From contig NC_133665.1 in the NCBI RefSeq assembly GCF_037893015.1, positions 101,585,937-101,649,936 on the forward strand: a DNA stretch of 64,000 nt, read 5' to 3'. This document shows positions 24,541-35,984 of the stretch, in pieces. How positions within the stretch are numbered: the stretch's first letter is position 1; the number at the start of each line of letters is the position of its first letter. The notes beneath the pieces are model-generated. The model was given only the letters and a program-made list of their open reading frames with translations. It searched no databases and was not told where the DNA came from. The translations under genes were made by a program, and so were the position numbers. Source of the stretch: Macrotis lagotis. Lineage: Eukaryota; Chordata; Mammalia; Peramelemorphia; Peramelidae.

Positions 24541-24876
24541 CACTTCAGTGATATGTGGGGACTCTTCCAGATCTAAACACTGATCTAAGTATGAGATCAA
24601 GAGACAGCTGAGAGAATGCACAGGAGCAGCAGAAAAGGAGAGGGATTGAGAGGCCCCTGGCCCCCTCCCACCTCCCAGCTCTGCAAGCCTTCCCCAGAAG
24701 GGCCTGTCTTAGGCATTTCAATAGTGGGAGGAGACAGAAGTGGCCCAGGAGAGAAGAACAGCCCCATGGGACTCCTGAGTCAAAGCTGGAGGCCCGCGTC
24801 GCTAAGGGGAGGTCCCTCTGGGGACACCCTGTTTGTCCATTATCATTCTTGGTTCCAGGGATGGGAAGGGGAGAGA

Positions 24877-25025
24877 ACACACACACAGAGATCAGAAACA
24901 CACACAGTCACACAGACCAGACACATACATGTAGACAGAGACCAAGACCACACACATCCACACAAACACATCCACATACCCACACACTGACCAGACACAC
25001 AGATACACACCAGATACACTACACA

Positions 25026-25073
<48 letters not shown>
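24877..25073 (+). repeat. CA-rich tract with pure (CA)n core
   Basis: A degenerate CACA/GACA-rich region at 24877-25018 runs into a pure CA run at about 25030-25073. On the WNT9A strand this is TG/GT. The long C/V-only reading frames across it are artefacts of the repeat. Confidence 0.95.
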
Positions 25074-25076
<3 letters not shown>

Positions 25077-25554
25077 CTTTGAAATAATCCCCTTCTGGAG
25101 CTATAGGCCCATTTCACTTGGCTGGAGGTGGGGAAGAACACATGTTCTTAGTTCTTGGCAGGGCTGGGAGGGTTTCTGGAGAGAAGATTGAAGTTTCAGG
25201 CTTCTTTTGGATTCCTTCTCTATACAGAACCCTAACCAGGACTTTTTTTTATCCAAGGAAAGAAATACAAACACTGACAAATGATAGGAAAGGTATGGTC
25301 AGTAAAAAGGGGGAGGAAAGAGCATCTAGTTGGACACTGCCCCTTATGTGTACTGGGTAGGTGGGTAGGTACAGGGGGTCAAGGGACACAGCTTACCATC
25401 TGGTAGTTCCTGGTTTAGACTAATTATTTTTGCTAAGTGCTAAGCTCTTTTTTATCCCCATTACTTAAAAATTGCAAATGCTGTCAGTGCCTCTAAATTT
25501 CACACCCTTGGGCAAAACCCTAGTCATCCTTCCTTAGGTAAGACTTATATATCA

Positions 25555-25680
25555 GAGGCATTAAAGTGTAGTGGATAGAGAGCTAGGCCTAGAATCCAAA
25601 AGACCTGGGTTCAGATCCTTTCTCTGACACTAGTTATGTCACCCTGGGCAAATCATTTAACTTTAGTGTACTTTAAACAC
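25555..25680 (+). mobile_element. SINE head and body, MIR/tRNA-like
   Basis: TAAAGTGTAGTGGATAGAGA, CAAAAGACCTGGGTTCAGAT and CACCCTGGGCAAATCATTTA show a tRNA-derived SINE, old and truncated. Confidence 0.75.
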
Positions 25681-25867
25681 CAAAACTTACCTCTTAAGTT
25701 CTATGATATGCATGGGTATAAAGGACCACAATGACAAAGTATTCACGTATACACACACATGTGTGTGTGCTTTTTTCTCCTAGAAATCCCAGGCATACAA
25801 GTCCAATAAATAAGAGCATACATAGCCTATAATGAGTACAGGCAAAGAACTACTTCCCTTAAATCTG

Positions 25868-26025
25868 AATACATGCACATACAATACAGCACACACTCAA
25901 CACAACTTACACTCAACAACATTCAACACAACAAACACTCTCAACAAACACTCGACACATTACATGTAAAACAACACAGCACAATAAGCACACAAAACAC
26001 AATACACTCATATAAAATAAACCAG
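25868..26025 (-). repeat. Low-complexity ACA/CAACA-rich tract (UUG/GU-rich in transcript)
   Basis: On the plus strand this is almost free of G and built of words like CAACA, ACACT and AAACAC. Read as WNT9A transcript it is a long G/U-rich stretch inside the putative 3' UTR. A perfect 18 bp palindrome of the form (AC)4AT(GT)4 lies nearby at 25751-25768. Confidence 0.7.
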
Positions 26026-26565
26026 CAAACGTTTTTGATTTGCCTTGTTTAAAAAAATATTACATTTTCTTAATATTTTTGAAATAAAGCTAAATGTAAT
26101 AATTGATTTTAAAAAGTCCTCTTTCTTCATCTTGAGACCTTCCCTTTAGAGACATAAATAAATGGATGCCCTGTACCTTGGACTGGGCAGTCTAGTCATT
26201 GAGGGCATGAGTAGCTCCATCCCTCCACCTCAGTGGAGACCAACACTTTCAAAAGGGAAAGGGGAATGGAAGAATGAGAGAAAAAGACCCTCTTCCCCAG
26301 ACCCAACTCTTTGTAAAGTTATAGCTATCAATAATTTCTGGGAGAATGTGGGTGATGGGGAGGAGAAGGGTTGCTTTCTTTAAAAATAAAAAATAAAAAG
26401 CCTTCAAACCTGGCTTCCCTTGTCAGAACAGTATGACTATTTGCACTCTCACCTTCTTCCCCAAAATACCCATTCACAAGTATCTGGAGATTAAGTAAAC
26501 AGAGGACAAGTCAAGCAAAACTAAAACCTAACTCACAAATAACCCCTCCCCTCCCCCAGGCTCAC

Positions 26566-26755
26566 TGGTGAAGTAGAAAGAATAGACTACTTAGAACCAG
26601 ATATCTGGTGAGTCTAGTCCATATGACCTTGGCCAAGTTACTTCCTAGGTGTAGGTCCCAGTGTTTCCTCCTCTGTAAAATAAGTAGGGAGGGGGATAAG
26701 GGTGAGAATCGACCTCAAAGGTCTGTTCCAGCTCTATATCTATGATCTCTATGCT
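26566..26755 (+). mobile_element. MIR-like SINE, plus
   Basis: GAAGTAGAAAGAATAGACTA, GACCTTGGCCAAGTTACTTC, CCTCCTCTGTAAAATAAGTA, then TCCAGCTCTATATCTATGAT. It lies at the right side of the proximal poly(A) candidate. Confidence 0.75.
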
Positions 26756-26843
26756 GTCTTTAAGTCCTGACTGGTATTTCCCCAATTTTGGAGAGCTCAG
26801 AATTCATATGCCACCTGTTAGTATACAAGGTGAGTCTGTTCTA

Positions 26844-26849
26844 TTTATT
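26844..26849 (-). terminator. Candidate proximal WNT9A poly(A) signal
   Basis: AATAAA on the minus strand, 3.47 kb after the stop codon. Just upstream in the transcript is an A/U-rich stretch with TGTAAATA (a Pumilio-type motif) and several ATTTA-like words. The downstream region is only weakly GU-rich. Length would be similar to what I remember for mammalian WNT9A 3' UTRs, but I cannot confirm that. Confidence 0.4.
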
Positions 26850-27116
26850 CCAACATTTTTTTGCTTCTTTTTTTTCTTCTGGACCACAGGAGAATAAACC
26901 TTACTATTTACAATATATAACAGGAAAGTGAGATATCTACATTAACATAAATATGTTTTGGTTTTTAAATACAGTGACTCTCCAGGCTTCAGTGTGTGAA
27001 TTCAGACACTAGGAGTTTCCTTTCAGTAGTTCTTCATACCTGCTCCTGACTCTGTACTTTTCTCTAATAATCTCCTAGCTCTTCTCTCTCACCTGTCAGA
27101 CACGTGGCTTGGAAAA

Positions 27117-27290
27117 AGAAAAATTATACACACACACATTTTATATTTATATATATATACATACATACATACATACACACATTGCTCATATATACATATA
27201 TACACACACATACATATACACACAAAGAGAAATATACATACATTTATATATATATATATCTATATATATATCTATATATAAAAACATTGT
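27117..27290. repeat. Compound TA/CA/ACAT microsatellite
   Basis: Mixed (TA)n, (CATA)n and (CA)n tracts. It lies in the putative 3' UTR only if the distal and proximal poly(A) signals are both downstream of it, which they are. Confidence 0.95.
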
Positions 27291-28844
27291 CACAAGCTAT
27301 TGTATTACCCATTCAGCTCCTTTATGCTTTTCCTCTAAAACACACAATTAGGCATGGCAGAATAATTCTAAATTCTATGACCTAAGAACCATCTATCTTC
27401 AGGGAATACAACCCCCAAACCTTCAGGTCCCATGCTGGTATCTGTCTGCTTTTCTTAGCCCTAGGAGAGAGGGCTTCACTTCGACTGTAAGTGCTTTGTG
27501 GGTAGGGACTGTCTTTTGCTTTGCTGGGAATATGGAAATATTCAACAAACACCAGTAGACTGACTTCTGCATTTGCGAGAATGGCAGAGAGAGAAACACA
27601 CAGACAGGCCCTTACCACTGGGGCTAATGATACCACATTCAAACCAGACTTTCTTTAGGAAAGTTTGTGACAATAAATATATGTTGCCTTGAAAGCTGAT
27701 GACAGCAGGGAGGGCTACCTCTGGTAATGCAGCCAAGCCCTTGCTTCTCCATCCTATTCCAATCCTGTACCAATAAGATGGTGTTTTACACCTCCCCCTC
27801 CACCAGCATGAAGTCATTCCCCAAATCCTTTCACCACCAAAAAAAGAAACCACCAAAAAACCTCAGGAGAGCCCAAGTCCTTTGTCTCTCCAACCCCACC
27901 CTTTTTGCCCAAAAGAAATAGGATTTGCTCCATATGATCTTAACCTAAGTGAATTTCTTCTCTCATTCCCCACCTCTCTTTGAAAATCTCATCCCAGAAT
28001 TTCTCTTCCCACCTTCCCAACCCTACCCCCGAAGTAGAAACACAACAGTAAGTAGGGTTACCATGTGAATTAACCTACCCAAAGGTCCTTCATGCACCCC
28101 TTCTTCCTCAAGCCCTTGTTCTCCCAACCCTCAAAGGTCAAGTTCAGAAGAATCCAGCCAAAGCACATTCAGCCAAATCCTCCAGGATCAGGGAAAAACA
28201 AAACAACCAATTCAAAGGGTCATCCTGGTTATCACTGGTCTTCAATCCACATTGGAACCCTGGGTCATTGGTCAATAACTCATGAAATCCAAGGAGAGAG
28301 GAATAAAGCTAAAAGCCTAGAAGTCTCATTGAATCCCAATGCATTCAAAGGCTCCTAGGAAATAGGCTCCTAGTGGGGGGAGGGGGTATTCCACTTCACA
28401 GCTTTAGAAGCATATTTTTTTTTTAAGTGAGGGAGTGAAAAGTCAGTTCTCATGGTGTTTCCCTCTCCACTATGATAGAAAGAGCTCTGGGTTTCACCAT
28501 CCCAGATTATTGAATGGACAGGAACAGTTTTTGTATCTTTGTGTGTGTGTGTATTTTTATGTGTTTTTGTTTTGTTTTATTTGAAAAAAAATTCTTCAAT
28601 TTAGTGGTTTCCAGAAAAAAAAATAACAAACACAAAGCAGAATCAAGGGAGGAAGAAGTGGGTAGAGCAAGGGAGAGGAAGGCAGTGGGACAGGTATGCC
28701 ATTTGGATAGACCATCAATGGATAAAGACCAGATAAGTACCATCCCCTTATCCAGAAGTCAGGGTCTTATTGCCCCCACTCTGCTTACCTCCTCAGAAGT
28801 AGGAAATGTGCGCATATGAGAGACAAGATGCGCATGGGGTAGGG

Positions 28845-28890
28845 AATAATAATTAATAATAATATTAATAATAATAACAACAAATGACAA
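28845..28890 (+). repeat. (AAT)n microsatellite
   Basis: Imperfect ATTAATAATAATA run. Confidence 0.9.
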
Positions 28891-29354
28891 CAAAAAATAA
28901 TCACTGACATTTGCTCTAACTAGAAGAGAAGTGCCTGGTGTCATTCTAAAAAAAAAGAAGGGAAAGGAAAATCCAATTAACTCAATCCCTTGTTAAGACA
29001 AGAGTAGGGAAGGAATAGGGGTCAAGCATCCAATTCCCTGAATCAGACAAAGACTCCAAAGACAGCCTTCTAGTGGTCTTGCTTTCCAAAGTCAGTGATA
29101 GTGCTAAGAAAGGAGAGGGGACTTAGGGAACCAGTTGGGCAAGTCATGAGCCTTCCTCCTCTGGATTCCTGTCTCTTTGGGATTCTGAAGTTCTCCCCAT
29201 TCCATCACCCCTTTGGTGAGGAACTACAGGGAGAACTGGGGAGTGTGAAAAGAGCCCTAGAAACCAGAAGACAGGATCATCAAACCTTTAAGCTGGAAGG
29301 GGGCTCAGACAGCCTCTCTCCAAGATTAACCTAAACATGAAGCTTGAATCCCTA

Positions 29355-29480
29355 AATCTCCAACAAGTGACCAGATGCTTTCCATCAAATGATATCTTCC
29401 TACCTACTCAAAAAGTTCATTCCACATTAGGGCAATGCTCCTCATTGGAAAGTCCTTCTCATACATTAAATAAAAATCTC
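29355..29480 (-). mobile_element. Possible L3/CR1 3' remnant
   Basis: Weak ordered resemblance to the CR1/L3 antisense 3' region (CTACTCAAAAAGTTCATTCC, then GGAAAGTCCTTCTCATA). Low certainty. Confidence 0.35.
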
Positions 29481-30065
29481 CTTTTCTCCAATATAAGCCA
29501 AACATTATTCCAGTCTTTGCCCTAGGACCCATTTTCAAGCCCAGGTTCAGTTACTACTGAGACTGTCCAGTTCCTCATCTCCTGAGGCTGGACTCTAAAG
29601 TCCCTTCCAGCTTAAAAATTGTTTCCTTGCCATTCAAGACTTCTGGGGCAGTACTGGCTTCAATAAGGACCATTAGCTGCCCACTTCCAGCCTGTCTTGA
29701 AAATAGGAGACACCCACCAGACTCCCTCCTCTTCTTCTCTCTATTCCCTCAGCCCTGACCAAAGAAAGACTGGGAGAAGAGAGGATAGGAAAGGGGGGAA
29801 GGAGTCCCATATAGGTCCTAGACTTCTTCCCGTAGTTAGGGGGGATACTAAGATACTAAGTAAGTTAAGAGGTGGGAGAAAATGAGTGGCATCGGGGTGG
29901 GGGTGGAGAGAGACACTTGTTAAAAGAATTCAGACTGAGTTGGCAGCTGGGGTCTCAGAGTCAAATGTTGGTGTGGAGGGGAGGGCAGGAAGAGAGAGAG
30001 AAGGGCTTGAAGATCAATCCAGACAGGTCACCCCACCAGCACCCTGCGCGCACAGGCACACCCAA

Positions 30066-30072
30066 CCACACA

Positions 30073-30129
<57 letters not shown>

Positions 30130-30138
30130 ACACACAAA
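30066..30138 (+). repeat. (CA)n microsatellite in WNT9A 3' UTR
   Basis: Almost uninterrupted CA on the plus strand with a few T interruptions at the right end. It begins about 180 bases after the WNT9A stop codon, so the mRNA would carry a long GU repeat early in its 3' UTR. Confidence 0.97.
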
Positions 30139-30319
30139 AGTGCTTACATCATCATCATTGCCTTCTGAATCCAAGACCCACCCCTGTCCAACCCTGTGTC
30201 TGTCTGGAGGCCAGAGCAGGGTCTTCTCCCTTCCCAGCCCGGCCCCAGATGGGAGGAGAAGACAGGCAGGTGGACTGGCGGGTGGACCCGCAGGTGGACC
30301 AGCCCAGGCGGGCCGGCGG

Positions 30320-30805
30320 TCAGTCTTTGCATGTGTAGACCTCCTCCCTCTGGGTGCATTGTTTGCACTCCACGTAGCAGCACCAGCGGACCTGGCACTG
30401 GCAGGGCCTTGTCACCACTCGACTCTGCGTGTTGTGGCCTCGCCCACAGCACATGCTCTCACAGTTCTTGTCCTTGTAGCACTTCCTGCCAGCTGTGCCC
30501 GGAGAGAACCGGCTCGCCAGGCAGAAGCTGGGGGAGTCGTCCAAGTGCACCAGGTCAGGGGTCCGAGGGAGAGGGTCGGTGCTGGTCCCAGAAGACCCCA
30601 GGGCCCTTCTAGGAGGTGGGATGTCTCCAGCCTCACCTGTGGCCTCATTGGTGGTACTTCCCACTTTGAGGGAGGCCTCATACTTCTGCTTCAGCTGTTT
30701 GCCCACCTCATGGAATGGGGAGAGCTGGCGCCAACAAGTGCGGACGGTGCAGGAACCCGAGACCCCATGACATTTGCAGGTGGTCTCCACCCCAGCTTTG
30801 ATCAC
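30320..30805 (-). CDS. WNT9A: WNT9A terminal coding exon 4
   Basis: 486 bp including the TGA stop at 30322-30320; encodes 161 residues starting [10 protein letters not shown]. It carries the Wnt hallmark [16 protein letters not shown], whose first serine (residue 16 of the exon) is the expected O-palmitoleoylation site made by Porcupine. A WNT9A-type linker follows ([43 protein letters not shown]). The C-terminal cysteine-rich hairpin domain has [30 protein letters not shown] and EEVYTCKD. There are 16 cysteines here, bringing the three exons to 24, the usual full Wnt set. The acceptor on the minus strand is a strong polypyrimidine tract ending TTCCACAG (AG at 30807-30806). The first codon is GTG (Val), not a start. 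No frameshift or missing key residue is visible. The opposite strand also has a long open frame over this exon, which is a shadow. Confidence 0.98.
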   Translation of the reverse strand: MIKAGVETTCKCHGVSGSCTVRTCWRQLSPFHEVGKQLKQKYEASLKVGSTTNEATGEAGDIPPPRRALGSSGTSTDPLPRTPDLVHLDDSPSFCLASRFSPGTAGRKCYKDKNCESMCCGRGHNTQSRVVTRPCQCQVRWCCYVECKQCTQREEVYTCKD

Positions 30806-33239
30806 CTGTGGAAGAAAGGAGGAAGGTAGAGAGAGTCAAGGTAAGTAGAGGAGAAAGGAAGCACCCCACTCAGGTACACATGCTCAGCAAGGAGATGATT
30901 CTTGGTCTATTGGAGAAACAACCTCATTCACCAAATATGGATTAAGTTGCCTTTACTTACCTGGACCCTGTGCTTCAGGTTTACAAGCACTTTCCTCCTC
31001 ACAGCCCTCTTCGTGGAGGTAGTGTTAGGTTTGTCATTCCCATTTTACAGAGTGGGAAACCGAGGCTCAGAAAAAGGGAAGGAATTGACCCATTCAGGAT
31101 CAACACAATTAGTAAACCAGGATTCAAACCCATATTTTCTTATTCCCAAGTACCGTGCTTTTATTCCCCTGTCTCAAATTCCCCAAAGCAAGGAAGAGCT
31201 TCAAGATACCAACAGTTCATTCTTGGCACAAAGATGACTTGAATAAAGAAAGAAAATAGGAGAGAGAGAGGGCAAGAACCAGGGAAGAGTAAACCAGGGG
31301 CAGTCCCACCCACAATGGTGATCTGTCAACATCTAGACTGGGGTCTTTGAGCTAAGGATTTTGGGGCAACATGTCTCAAATTTCAGAATTATTTCAACAG
31401 GACTCTGCAAAGGTACAATGATTGCCCTTCCATCTTCTTTCTACATGCTTGGCATGGCAATGTTTGTTATCATCGTATATTAAAATTCCACATTCTCAAA
31501 AGTTAGTTGATACAGAGGTATGTTTAAGTGGAACTTTTGTTTGTATATACTCTTGCCTTATGTGCAAGGGAAATATGTACCCACTGAGATCAAGGGAAAA
31601 CAGGTGGGTGTTCATATGGGCCACATCTGTGGCCTGGCAGATCAGGTGCCTCAGCTAAAAGTGAGGTTTCCCTACTCATATTTTTCTAGAGAATTCTGAC
31701 TGGGTCTCTCCATTAACTAGAACCTCTACCCTACCAGTACCTAGAATAGTGTCTGGCTCACAGTAGATAATTAACAAATGCATACTGAAAAACAAAGGTT
31801 AATACTAAATAATTCCAGTGACTAATCTCATCCCCAAAGAAATGAAACAATGTCCCTCCTTCCCTTCTTTGCAGTGATAGTGGGGCATTGCATATGCTAT
31901 GACTAAGTTCGTGAATTTAGCTAACTGCCCTTTCCCCCCTTCCATTTCTTTTTACTCTAAGGGATGGTTTGCCAAGTTGTGGAAGAACAAGGGAGATATT
32001 CAAAAATGGAAAGGATAAAAGAACAAAAGAGATCTAGATTGCTTGATGCCTTAGGGAGGGGGGAAGGGAAGAAGAAATTAGAACTCAAAATTTTTTTTAA
32101 TGTTAAAATTATTTTAGCAAGTAATTGGGAAAAATAAAATATTTAAAAATAATTAAAAACAAACTATACAAACACTTTTAAAAAATAAATTCTTGTTGAG
32201 TGATTGGAAGACATGGGTTCAGGTCATGACTGAAATTGTCACATAACTCTAGCTTTTTTAAAAAAATCATCATTAATATATACATATATAATATATAAAT
32301 TCAAAAAACATTTATTAAGTGCTTTTTGTGTTGGGAATACAAAAACTAAAAGGAAGAAAGCTTCTGACCCCTAAGGAGCTTACTTATTAATGGAGAAAAG
32401 ATGGCATATTTTAGATGGATATGTTCTCTGCCCACTGAGAGCAGGTCCCAGAATAGCGAGTTCTGACTGCCACTGTGTGCCCAAGAGCTAAGAACAAATA
32501 TGTGACCCTGTGTCCCTGGGGTCCAGAGGGACTAGACAAGAAGGAGGAGGAAAGAGGGGAACCTCATTTGTTGCTTATAAGCATCAGGACCCAAGAGAAG
32601 GAAAGACTAAATCCATGGTTTATGTGCATGAGGAAGAGATTGGGGCAGTCACACAGAAAAAACAGGGTGGGATCAGAGACATTTTGTTGTTTTGATCAGG
32701 GGGTTAAGGGAAGTTTGACTGAGCCTGGAGAAATATTGTACCCTAATAACTGGAATCCTTGCATCATCCAATCCCTTCTCCCAATAATAGCCATATACTT
32801 GGGGAGGTGGGGGAGGGGCACATTAAAAGCCAGTCAGAGTCATCAGCTGAGATATCCCAGACTTGCCTTCACAAACAGACTTCCCAAATAGGCAGAGGCC
32901 TTGAGATAGTGGAATAAACATTGGATTTAGGGGTCAGCAGACTTGGGTTTGAGTCTCCCCTTCTTTGACTTGTATGACCTGGAACATGTCTCTTCCCTTC
33001 CCTGGGCTTTAGTTTCTCCAGTTGTAAAATGTGAAGGTTGAACCAGATGATCTCAAGTTTAAAACTTGGGTTTCCTACCACAGAGGGTCTGTGAATTTGC
33101 ATCCTTATTTTCACTATCTTTGGTGTCCTTTGAAATCATACAGATCTTATTTTATACACTTAATAAATATGATTCTGATTAAAGGTCCAGAGGCTTCACT
33201 GAATTGCATCTCTAAATTCGATGAATGAGTCTGGCTCAG

Positions 33240-33445
33240 CCTGTTTCATTGCACATATATAGCTCAAGGCCCTGGGATAGGAAGATTGGTTAAAGAAATT
33301 GAAGAAGAGAAGGTTGTGGAATATATAACAGCTGACTTCAATTATTTGAGGAGGCACCACGCTAAAAAAGGGATTAGATTTAGTCTGCCCAAGGCCAGAG
33401 GACAAAGTACCAAGGATGGAAGTGATCAAGGGGTAGATGGAATAG
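33240..33445 (+). mobile_element. L3/CR1 LINE fragment, plus
   Basis: Ordered similarity to the end of the CR1/L3 reverse transcriptase: GACTTCAATTATTTGAGGAG, GGGATTAGATTTAGTCTGCC, CCAAGGCCAGAGGACAAAGT. Confidence 0.7.
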
Positions 33446-33604
33446 AGGCAGCTTGGTGCTGTTGAAAGAACCTTGAATATTGAGTATGAATACTTGTCCC
33501 ATTTCTTCTATTTACTATCTTTGTGATGGTCACTTCCTGTCTTTGGGATTCACTTTCTTATTTTGTGACTGACAGGAGGAATGAAATAGAAAACTGCACG
33601 GAGG

Positions 33605-33960
33605 CTTCAAGATGTCCCTTGAATTAAAAGTCACCTTCTCAACCCTGATATTCTTCTGGGAACACCATGCAAGCACAAGAATCATGGGTGATCCAAATAG
33701 CAATGAGGAGCATCGAAGAGACTGTAATCCATGTAAAATGGGACATGTAAGATACAGTGGATCACCTGCCTAATGTTTAAAGGGAAAACCATCAGCACGC
33801 TGGGTGGCCCAGGCACAAGTGGATGATTTACAGGAGACCGAGGGCTTAAAGTCACCAGTAACAGTAAGCGTGGATGGGCTGTAATATGCCCCATCGGAGG
33901 GTGTACTCACCATGATGAAATTACAAATCCCCTAGAAGATAGTACCTATAGCCCTATTCC
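33605..33960. other. Unclassified block, distinct texture
   Basis: Unlike its surroundings this stretch has several CpGs (CATCGAAGAG, CAGCACGCTGGG, GACCGAGGG, GTAAGCGTGG, CCATCGGAGG) and a minus-strand open frame of 70 codons (33682-33894) that matches no protein I know. It may be a dispersed repeat I cannot name or a conserved element. Confidence 0.35.
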
Positions 33961-34253
33961 CACATTCTTATAAGGTAAACTAACCTTTCATAAATTTCAG
34001 TGATTATTCAATTCAGACTTTTTTTGTGGTTACTTTCAAAAATGCTGAGATTATAAAGATTCCACCTGAGTTTGCTTAGGAGGCAATGTACTGAATCCTT
34101 ACCCAAAGAAAGAGAAGAGAAAAGAACTAGTAGGAATAGATAGCTTCAGACAGGACATAAAAGGGATTCTCAGGCAAAGGTCTCCAACCCTAATATCACA
34201 ATTCTGACCTTATTTCACAGACCCAGGTTTCAAACCACCTCCTCCAAGAAGCC

Positions 34254-34255
<2 letters not shown>

Positions 34256-34297
<42 letters not shown>
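34256..34297 (+). repeat. (CA)n microsatellite, intron 3
   Basis: Uninterrupted CA, about 21 units; TG on the WNT9A strand. Confidence 0.98.
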
Positions 34298-34298
<1 letters not shown>

Positions 34299-34594
34299 CC
34301 TTTCCTGCCCTCCTTTAGAAGCCATCTAGAGCAAGCTCTCATTTTACAGATGAGAAAATTGAAACCCAGAGAGTGACTTGATCACAAAGGTTAACTAACT
34401 AATTTAATACTCAAGGTGACATAGGTCACAAGTGACAAGACCTTCTGGTCTCAATCAGGGTATCCCTAAACCATAAATCCAAGATACTTTCTGAAGGATT
34501 TTTTAATTGAGACTGACTCAATTCTCTAAGACTCTGAGGTTTTCTAAGTTGCTACTTTTCTTCACAATAGACTTTCAAATTGGCAATTACTCTT

Positions 34595-34747
34595 TTAAAA
34601 AAAAAATATTTAAGGCAATGGAATTAAGCAATTTGCCCACATTCACACATCTAGGCAATTATTAAGTGTCTGAGACCAAATTTGAACTCAGGTCCTCCTG
34701 ACTCTAGGACCATGCTCTAATCACTGCACCACCTAGCTGCCCCAAGA
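34595..34747 (-). mobile_element. tRNA-derived marsupial SINE, minus
   Basis: A-rich interrupted start, GGCAATGGAATTAAGCAATT, ends CACTGCACCACCTAGCTGCC. Flanks GGCAATTACTCTTTT (from 34582) and GGCGATTACTTTT (from 34749) look like an aged target-site duplication. Confidence 0.88.
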
Positions 34748-35175
34748 TGGCGATTACTTTTGCTGTCCTTAGTTTAAAGATGAAGAAATTGAGGGTCAGA
34801 GGACTTCACAAAGAAGAATGACTTCTCCAAAGCCATACAGCTGGTCAATGTCTATGCCAGAATCCCTACTCAATCTTCCTATCTGCTAGTTTCACATCCC
34901 TCCCACTACCCCTCCCACCAAATCTTCAGATTATCCTCAAAGATCCTAAAATGTTAGGTCTAAGGAAGACCCTGGAACCTCAAAACTCAACTAAGTTCAA
35001 CCCCCTCCTCTCACAAAAGTAGGAACCAAGGTTTGGAGAGATTCTCCAAGACCACTGAGGTACTCATCCTGACTCCCCAAATCAGGGTTCTTTCAACTAA
35101 AGGATCTGAATGAAAAGATTAATTTCTCCCCCAAAGCTTGTATCTGTAGGTCTGAAGAGACAGGAAGTTAAACAG

Positions 35176-35177
<2 letters not shown>

Positions 35178-35229
<52 letters not shown>

Positions 35230-35230
35230 T
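35178..35230 (+). repeat. (CA)n microsatellite, intron 3
   Basis: Uninterrupted CA, about 21 units, with a TATA interruption at the right end. A minus MIR-like SINE follows at 35235-35440. Confidence 0.98.
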
Positions 35231-35659
35231 CAGAATCACAGGATGCCAGAAATAGAAGGGACCTTGAGGGCTGTCTAGGGTAACTCTCTTTTCAAAATAA
35301 AAATAAAAAAAGAGGAAATGGAGGTCTGTAAATATTAAATGTTTTACTCAAAATCACCCAATTAGCTAGCAAATAGCAGAGCCAGGCCTTGAATCCAAGT
35401 CTCCTAACTCACAGCCTGCAGTTCTTTCCCCTATAGCACACTACCAAATATCAAGACAAAATAACAATTTGAGAAAAGGAACATCCCAGAAGGGAAAAGC
35501 AAACAGATATCAAGTCTCTCCCCCACCTACCCCCACATTTGTCCAGCTCCTTGTCCTTGTCCTGGGCCAGCCATGCTTCAGGGGACAGACCTTGCTCAGG
35601 AAAGGGCAGGCTTCCTAGGGGGATTAGGGAGCTTGGGAACACTCTCTGAGACAGGAGCA

Positions 35660-35812
35660 GGGTAAGGAGTCACGTTTGATGATGCTTTGCTGAGAAACCT
35701 GGACGAATTTAATTAAAACATCACTTATCCTGGCCCGGTGGAACTAATTGAGTGCTTTTAATATTCTGACTTTTCATTAATAGGTTACAAAAGAGTCATA
35801 GTCTAGAGGGGC
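35660..35812. promoter_or_regulatory. Candidate intronic enhancer, homeodomain-rich
   Basis: Unique block within WNT9A intron 3 with clustered AT-rich core sites: CGAATTTAATTAAAACATCA, GGAACTAATTGAGTGC, TTTCATTAATAGGTTAC, plus TGATGATGCTTTGCTGAG. The mix of TAATTA/ATTAA cores with short GC-rich spacers is typical of deeply conserved developmental enhancers. Conservation not tested. Confidence 0.5.
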
Positions 35813-35984
35813 TTGGGGTGGGGTAAGGGGCCAGAGAGACAAGAAAGGAAACTGGCCCTTTCTGATTTAATCTGCACTCGAGACCACCCTCCCCAGCAAC
35901 GGGGCTGGAGACCCAGTCACCTCCCCTTAAACAGCTGAAGGAGGGAGAGGGGCTTTGGCAGAGAAAAGGGGGAAATTGGTTTTT

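Larger units (their letters stand above)
23775..30319 (-). other. WNT9A: WNT9A 3' UTR (extent inferred)
   Basis: After the stop codon no further coding exon is found and the minus strand runs through mostly unique sequence. Two poly(A) signals are plausible ends: 26844-26849 (about 3.5 kb UTR) and 23793-23802 (about 6.5 kb UTR). The distal 250 bases on the minus strand are A/U-rich with ATTTA-type pentamers, as in many 3' UTR ends. The stretch also holds GU repeats (30066-30138 and 25019-25073 in sense orientation), a GU/UUG-rich stretch (25868-26025), an AT/CA microsatellite at 27117-27290 and SINE/MIR pieces at 24380-24540, 25555-25680 and 26566-26755. The presence of these old repeats is compatible with either a long UTR or intergenic DNA beyond a shorter one. 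No transcript evidence can be read from DNA alone. Confidence 0.5.

Noticed and set aside
24616..25082. Open frames rich in H/T or C/V across the CA tract
   Set aside because: Pure translation of a dinucleotide repeat.
30140..30829. 229-codon plus-strand open frame opposite WNT9A exon 4
   Set aside because: It overlaps the Wnt exon antisense and has no domain. The cysteine-rich GC-rich Wnt exon produces long shadow frames; the real protein is on the minus strand.
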